Assembly: GCA_030754315.1 (NCBI GenBank)
Contig: JASMAO010000126.1
Span: 1 to 27,846 of the forward strand
From: SAR202 cluster bacterium
GTDB lineage: Bacteria > Chloroflexota > Dehalococcoidia > Lucifugimonadales > JASMAO01
Length of the DNA stretch: 27,846 nt
Direction of reading: 5' to 3'
In this document: one piece after another, positions 23,707-27,846 of the stretch
How the letters are laid out: each line of letters opens with the position of its first letter
Position numbering within the stretch: the first letter of the stretch is position 1
The notes under the pieces: model-generated
Seen by the model: only the letters and a program-made list of their open reading frames with translations
The model's database searches: none
Told to the model about the DNA's origin: nothing
Position numbers and translations under genes: made by a program

Positions 23707-24879
23707 GTGGGCGTCGATATTTTCTTGAACCGTGCACAGGAGCATCTGCGTGATGCAAGTGTTGACGGCTGGCTTCTGTATGACTATCGTGGGATGAATC
23801 CCATCTTCATGGATGCCATTGGGGACATTGAAAATGTTACTCGTCCCTGTTGGCTTTGGATTCCTTCTGTTGGGGAGCCTACCCTACTCGTCAGCTACGT
23901 TGACCAGGGACGCTTTGAACACCTAGGTATTCCGCGAACCTTATTTGTGAGCCGTAATGACATGATTACGAGGCTCGGTGAGGTCATTGCTGGCGCTCGA
24001 TGTGTTGCAATGGAATACTCTGCGAATGCGACATTACCTCGTGTTTCCAAGGTTGATGGAGGCACAATGGAGTTAGTGCGTGGTTTGGGAGTTGACGTGG
24101 TGTCGTCTGCAGATACTATACAGTTTGCTACGCAGCAATGGACTGCTCAGCAATTTGATTCACATCTCATCGCTGCCCGAAAGTTGTCGGAAATTGTTTT
24201 GGAAGCATTTGCTTACATCGGCGATCGAATTTCCAGTGGTCCCACGGAATTCGAAGTGGCCGAATTTATACGTAGTCGGTTTCGGGAGGATGGGCTTGAG
24301 GTTACCGATGGACCGGTTGTTGCCTCCAACCGTCACGCCTCCGACCCTCACTTCGAACCTACACTGAAGAACTCTGTGCCCATTGTAAATGGTGACTGGG
24401 TGCTCATTGATTTGTGGTCAAGGGTCGCGGGCATGGATTCGATGTTTGCAGACATCACATGGACTGCCTATGTTGGTGACCGTGTGCCATTGGAAAACCA
24501 GTCTGTTTTTGATGCTGTGGTTGGTAGTCGGGATGCGGCGCTTGAAACTATCCAATCTGCATTTGCTGAGGGCCGTGTGTTACGTGGTTGGGAAGTTGAT
24601 GATGTTGCCAGAAACTTCATTGCAGATGCTGGTTTTGGAGATTATTTTAATCATCGCCTTGGGCATAGTCTGGGTAGGGAGGTACACAGTAATGCAGTCA
24701 ATCTGGATGGGTGGGAAACACTCGACACTAGACCCGTAATTCCGGGCATCGCAGTTACCATAGAGCCCGGTATCTATTTGCCGAACTTCGGTGTTCGATC
24801 AGAGATCGACGTTTTCATTTCACCGGATGGCCCTATTGTAACTACCGAGGTTCAGCATGAGGTCGTGAAAATTTTGTGA
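23707..24879 (+). CDS. M24-family metallopeptidase (Xaa-Pro dipeptidase/aminopeptidase)
   Basis: A 390-residue protein with a creatinase-type N-terminal domain (about 1-140) and a pita-bread M24 domain. All five metal ligands are present: D235 (VLIDLW), D249 (FADIT), H320 (RLGHSLG), E353 (TIEPGIY) and E366 (VRSEID); REVHSN supplies the proton-shuttle histidine. Spacing between the two aspartates is 14, three more than in the commonest form. M24 enzymes cleave Xaa-Pro peptide bonds, while some relatives act on creatine or other amides. The start is GTG 23707, preceded by GGAGGTGAT (23695-23703), a nine-base match to the 16S 3' end; an upstream in-frame TTG (23680) is rejected. With the S9 peptidase it forms a proline-peptide-degrading theme. 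Confidence 0.9.
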   Translation: MGVDIFLNRAQEHLRDASVDGWLLYDYRGMNPIFMDAIGDIENVTRPCWLWIPSVGEPTLLVSYVDQGRFEHLGIPRTLFVSRNDMITRLGEVIAGARCVAMEYSANATLPRVSKVDGGTMELVRGLGVDVVSSADTIQFATQQWTAQQFDSHLIAARKLSEIVLEAFAYIGDRISSGPTEFEVAEFIRSRFREDGLEVTDGPVVASNRHASDPHFEPTLKNSVPIVNGDWVLIDLWSRVAGMDSMFADITWTAYVGDRVPLENQSVFDAVVGSRDAALETIQSAFAEGRVLRGWEVDDVARNFIADAGFGDYFNHRLGHSLGREVHSNAVNLDGWETLDTRPVIPGIAVTIEPGIYLPNFGVRSEIDVFISPDGPIVTTEVQHEVVKIL

Positions 24880-24934
24880 CTGAACGTTAACCTTAATTTC
24901 TGGTGACTCGCCTTCGCATTTTTAAATGACCGTT

Positions 24935-26605
24935 TCACACTGTACCGTCAATAATTACGTCTAGGAGGGCGGGTGATCCTAGGGCTAATGCTTGCTCCAT
25001 GGCGGGTTTCAGGTCTGTGGGATCCTCAATACGTTGGGCATGGATTCCCATTGCCGTGGCTATGCCGGCGATGTCGAAGGGTTTATCGAAGTCCATGCCG
25101 ATGTACTGACTTTGCGGAGGATCCTGGCCCAGGATGTTCTTTTTATATGCGTTCATGTTGATTTTGAGCACCCGGTATACGCCGTTGTTGCATATCACAT
25201 AGACGACCGGGATGTTTCGAACGGAGGCAGTCCACAAACCTTGTATGGTCATCATAGCGCTGCCGTCTCCGAGAAAGCCAACCACAGGTTTATCAGGATT
25301 AGCTAGCTTCAGCCCCATTGTCGCACCCATGCCCCACCCTAATGCTCCTCCAGCGCCACCAAACATCTTCCCTGCTTCGTTTGTAGGTATAGCATCAGTT
25401 AGAGCCCTACTGCTGGTGACTGCATCGTTACATATGACGGTGTTATTGGGCAGTACAGTGGATATTTCTCCCATCATACGTTCAGGTGAGATTGGCGCGG
25501 CATTCCATCGATCGGAAACACGTTTTTTCCAAGAAAATTCTCGTGCCTCGTTTTCTGCTATAAGTTTGGTGATTCGGCCCTTGGCTTCTTCCTGTGAGGA
25601 ACCAGACATTTCGGCTTCCAAGGATTCTGCGAGGTCTGCCAACGCCATTTTCGGATCGGATATTATTCCTACCTCAGTAGGTTGGGTTCTACCAACAGAA
25701 CTTGAGTCGACGTCGATATGGATTAGCTTAATCTGATCTCCAAAATATCGGAGTGTAGGTTCAGAGAACATGTAGTAGCCGTCAGTAATCTTACCAACCA
25801 TGAGAACCGCATCGTGAGGTGGACTGGTTTTCGAGAATTCACCATAGCCAAGTCTAGTGGGGCCAACATATTGGGGGTGACTACTGGGGAAATTAACCTC
25901 TGCGTACGAAGAGGACATTACCCGAGCACCCAGCAATTCGGCAACGCGTACAGCTTCGTTCATTGCATCCGATTGTGCGACCCTGTCGCCAACTACCATG
26001 GCTGGGTTGGTAGCGGTGGCCAGTATTTGGGTAGCTGTCTCTATAGCGTCTGTGTCTGGTCGTTGCTTAGTGTATGGAGTTGGTGATGGGAAGATGTCGG
26101 TGTTTACTTGTCCGTCAAGGGCGTTAGCTGAATACGCGACGAATGCGGGTCCAGTGGGTGGAGACTTGGCTTCGTTGAAGGCCCTCCGTGTCATTAAAGG
26201 AACAGCGTCAGGATGTGTGGCCTCGGCGCTCCATTTGGTTAGGTTGCTGGTTATGCCTGCGAGGTCAGTCCTGCTTTGGGCCATTTCTCGTATGTCTTTG
26301 TTGCCAGCAGTCAATACCATCTGCGTGCCGCCGTCCCAGGCGTTATGGAGGAGGCTAATGCCGTTGCCGAGGCCGGTCTCTATGTGTAAGTTTACAAAAG
26401 CCGGCTTTTTCGTAGCACGAGCGTATGCGTCAGCCATGCCCATGGCTACGCCTTCCTGGACTACCAATACGTAGTCGATGTCTGGATAAGCCTCGATTGC
26501 GTCCATGATGGCGCTCTCACTCGTTCCGGGATTTCCGAAAACGTATTTGATGCCTTCGGCTCTAAGCGTTTGCATTAGGGCGTGCTTGCCGGTGATTAAC
26601 GCCAT
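24935..26605 (-). CDS. ThDP-dependent enzyme, benzoylformate decarboxylase-like
   Basis: A 556-residue three-domain thiamine diphosphate enzyme. The cofactor-activating glutamate is E51 in VVQEGVAMGMADAYA; NLHIETGLGN carries H74, matching H70 of benzoylformate decarboxylase; the diphosphate/Mg motif is GDGSAMMTIQGLWTA followed by ICNNGVYRVL. NPGTSE near residue 25 aligns with the substrate serine of that enzyme (threonine here). The second catalytic histidine (H281 of benzoylformate decarboxylase) appears absent, the region reading DGYYMFSEPT. The reaction may therefore be 2-keto acid decarboxylation, carboligation, or cleavage of a 2-hydroxyacyl compound. AAAGGA precedes the ATG and a good promoter lies just upstream. 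It is divergent from the PhyH gene. It is not acetohydroxyacid synthase: its regulatory partner and FAD-type motifs are missing. Confidence 0.86.
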   Translation of the reverse strand: MALITGKHALMQTLRAEGIKYVFGNPGTSESAIMDAIEAYPDIDYVLVVQEGVAMGMADAYARATKKPAFVNLHIETGLGNGISLLHNAWDGGTQMVLTAGNKDIREMAQSRTDLAGITSNLTKWSAEATHPDAVPLMTRRAFNEAKSPPTGPAFVAYSANALDGQVNTDIFPSPTPYTKQRPDTDAIETATQILATATNPAMVVGDRVAQSDAMNEAVRVAELLGARVMSSSYAEVNFPSSHPQYVGPTRLGYGEFSKTSPPHDAVLMVGKITDGYYMFSEPTLRYFGDQIKLIHIDVDSSSVGRTQPTEVGIISDPKMALADLAESLEAEMSGSSQEEAKGRITKLIAENEAREFSWKKRVSDRWNAAPISPERMMGEISTVLPNNTVICNDAVTSSRALTDAIPTNEAGKMFGGAGGALGWGMGATMGLKLANPDKPVVGFLGDGSAMMTIQGLWTASVRNIPVVYVICNNGVYRVLKINMNAYKKNILGQDPPQSQYIGMDFDKPFDIAGIATAMGIHAQRIEDPTDLKPAMEQALALGSPALLDVIIDGTV

Positions 26606-26631
26606 GATCGAATCCTTTCTCCTCGCCGAAA

Positions 26632-26660
26632 ATTAGAGTGGATTAACTGTACCAAGGCAA
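26632..26660 (-). promoter_or_regulatory. Promoter of the ThDP enzyme gene
   Basis: On the minus strand TTGCCT (26660-26655) and TCTAAT (26637-26632) are 17 bases apart, matching 4 and 5 of 6 consensus positions. The inferred transcription start, near 26625, leaves a leader of about 20 bases with the ribosome-binding site. Confidence 0.5.
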
Positions 26661-26780
26661 CGGTGTGCGTAGCAAATTTATGTCGAGGTCATACTTTTTA
26701 ATCATGCAGAGGTTTTAAACTTTTTATCGGGTGTTGTCCAACTGCCTGTCTAGGAATGATTCAGCCTGATGCTGTTGGCA

Positions 26781-26810
26781 TTGTATTGACGTCGGTCTCG
26801 CTGGTATTAT
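26781..26810 (+). promoter_or_regulatory. Promoter of the PhyH gene
   Basis: TTGTAT (26781-26786) and TATTAT (26805-26810) are 18 bases apart, with TG at 26802-26803 giving an extended -10. The leader to the ATG at 26847 would be about 30 bases. Confidence 0.42.
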
Positions 26811-26846
26811 TCCGCGAAGGCTTATCAAAATTAGGTTTAGTCAAGT

Positions 26847-27647
26847 ATGTCCTTAGAGAAAACATTGCACCATATTGCAGTCGACGGGTTTTACGTAGTG
26901 GAGAATGTGATTCAGAAAGATGAAGCTCATCGTCTTGGTAGCGATGTTTGGGAGACAGTAGTTGGAGAAAAAACTGGGCCTGTGTCTGCAATGAAAGATG
27001 TTGACTTTCAGGCAGGCTTAATTGCAAAAAATCAGTCTTTCGCCAAGTATCTTGCCCATCCGGATATTCTTGGTGTCAGCCAAGCACTGTTTGGTGAGCA
27101 TGTGCGGATCTCATTTACCAGCGCGATCATAAATAACCCTGACAATTCACGTGGGAAGTGGCATTCAGATTGGCCATTTAACCAACAAATGGCAGGGCAT
27201 ATTCCGACGCCGTACCCGGATGTGGTAATGCATCTCACTACCATATGGATGTTATCTCCATTCTCGATTGAAACTGGCGGTACTCTGATCGTGCCAGGTA
27301 GTCACAAATCACCCAACAATCCGACTGGCAACAACGATGTTGATCCTATGGCGCCCTATCCTACGGAGATGCATGCGACGGGGGATGCGGGTAGCGTACT
27401 TCTTTTCGATAGTCGTTGCTGGCATGCCACAGCGACGAATAATAGTGAGAAGCCTCGGGTGGGAGTAGCTGTTAGATATGCTCCTTGGTGGCTCAATTTG
27501 GATATACTTATGCTGGGATCAGATGAACGTAAAAGAATGGTAGACGAGACTGGATTTGTGGACAATCAAGTTCCTCCTGTTCCGGAGGCTGTTTTTGAAG
27601 GGTTGCCTGATACCGTCAAGCCTTTGTTCAGACACTGGGTGCGCTAG
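26847..27647 (+). CDS. Phytanoyl-CoA dioxygenase (PhyH)-family Fe(II)/2-oxoglutarate oxygenase
   Basis: A 266-residue double-stranded beta-helix oxygenase. The iron ligands are H106 and D108 in KWHSDWPF and H193 in CWHATA; R204, eleven residues after the last histidine, is placed to bind 2-oxoglutarate. GGTLIVPGSHKSPN between them is the usual family loop. PhyH enzymes hydroxylate carbon next to a carboxyl/CoA group or other small molecules (phytanoyl-CoA, ectoine, phosphonates, halogenated compounds). The substrate cannot be read from sequence. The ATG has only a weak TAGG-type site. It is divergent from the ThDP enzyme gene, with promoters for both in the 241-base gap, suggesting shared control. 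Confidence 0.9.
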   Translation: MSLEKTLHHIAVDGFYVVENVIQKDEAHRLGSDVWETVVGEKTGPVSAMKDVDFQAGLIAKNQSFAKYLAHPDILGVSQALFGEHVRISFTSAIINNPDNSRGKWHSDWPFNQQMAGHIPTPYPDVVMHLTTIWMLSPFSIETGGTLIVPGSHKSPNNPTGNNDVDPMAPYPTEMHATGDAGSVLLFDSRCWHATATNNSEKPRVGVAVRYAPWWLNLDILMLGSDERKRMVDETGFVDNQVPPVPEAVFEGLPDTVKPLFRHWVR

Positions 27648-27846
27648 TCTGGTTGGCGAAACTGTTCCTGGTCCCAATCAGGATGAGATGAACCCCATTG
27701 GATTTCTTGGGTTTGGTTCGGGTTCTACTAGGTGCCTGACCGCTTCCCTTCATGGAATGTTGCAGAAGGTGTGATGTCCTGCTACAGGTAGTGACCAGAG
27801 GCGTTGGTTCAGAATAGATTCAGTAAGAATGATAGGAGTTTAAGGT
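27648..27846 (+). other. Non-coding tail of the window
   Basis: About 200 bases after the PhyH stop with no supported gene. AGGAG at 27834-27838, near the window end, could be the ribosome-binding site of a plus-strand gene that begins just outside. No terminator with a T tract was found. Confidence 0.35.

Noticed and set aside
25212..26474. Long plus-strand open frames opposite the ThDP enzyme gene
   Set aside because: Antisense to a full-length enzyme with intact cofactor motifs; composition is that of a shadow frame.
27556..27774. A 72-codon plus-strand frame overlapping the PhyH 3' end
   Set aside because: Starts inside PhyH without a ribosome-binding site and shows no family resemblance.
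1..27846. tRNA, rRNA, CRISPR arrays, IS elements, prophage or attachment sites
   Set aside because: Reading the intergenic regions, I found no cloverleaf, regularly spaced repeat, transposase or terminal inverted repeat; the integrase-like domain at 2126 belongs to a Gre fusion and is not a recombinase.

Overview
The window is a gene-dense stretch (about 27.8 kb) of bacterial chromosome with roughly even base composition. It holds no rRNA, tRNA, CRISPR array, insertion sequence or phage gene that I can recognise. The gene content suggests a marine or deep-water Chloroflexota of the SAR202/Dehalococcoidia type: a GreA factor fused to an integrase-like N-terminal domain, a core MetE-like protein, several copies of catabolic families (HpcH/HpaI aldolases, FAD oxidoreductases, PIG-L, PhyH, M24 and S9 peptidases), and an orphan XdhC/MobA-like pair. 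This assignment is inference from gene families; no 16S or ribosomal protein gene is present to anchor it.

Layout. 2-2950 (+): the C-terminal two thirds of DNA polymerase I, cut by the window edge, then the GreA fusion. 3143-6034 (+): a large FAD plus Fe-S 2-hydroxyacid dehydrogenase fusion. 6157-7544 (-): a TAT-signal mini-protein, the biotin transporter BioY and a small unknown protein. 7781-8809 (+): a MetE C-terminal-like protein, divergent from the mini-protein. 8961-10646 (-): dihydroxy-acid dehydratase. 10955-11680 (+): an HpcH/HpaI aldolase. 11758-13503 (-): XdhC and a MobA-like nucleotidyltransferase. 13806-16640 (-): a uronate-dehydrogenase-like SDR, a PIG-L-type hydrolase and a second HpcH/HpaI protein. 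16977-17934 (+): a short leader ORF and a PAC2-family protein. 18248-19489 (+): a DAO-family FAD oxidoreductase. 19732-23407 (-): a malonyl-CoA-synthetase-like AMP ligase, a 44-residue ORF and an S9 prolyl oligopeptidase-like protein. 23707-24879 (+): an M24 (Xaa-Pro) peptidase. 24935-26605 (-): a ThDP-dependent decarboxylase/carboligase, divergent from a PhyH-family dioxygenase at 26847-27647 (+).

How the genes may work together. Most of the window looks like oxidative breakdown of hydroxy-, amino- and sugar-acid compounds. The SDR, PIG-L and HpcH set, with an IlvD-family dehydratase 3 kb away, could form a non-phosphorylative (amino)uronate route. The AMP ligase, PhyH hydroxylase and ThDP lyase-like enzyme, with a 2-hydroxyacid dehydrogenase elsewhere, have the parts of an alpha-oxidation-like route. 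Both are hypotheses. The least expected local details are two short ORFs placed directly before PAC2 and the S9 peptidase, catalytic-residue changes in three enzyme families, and a pair of back-to-back promoters sharing a perfect 10-bp inverted repeat.
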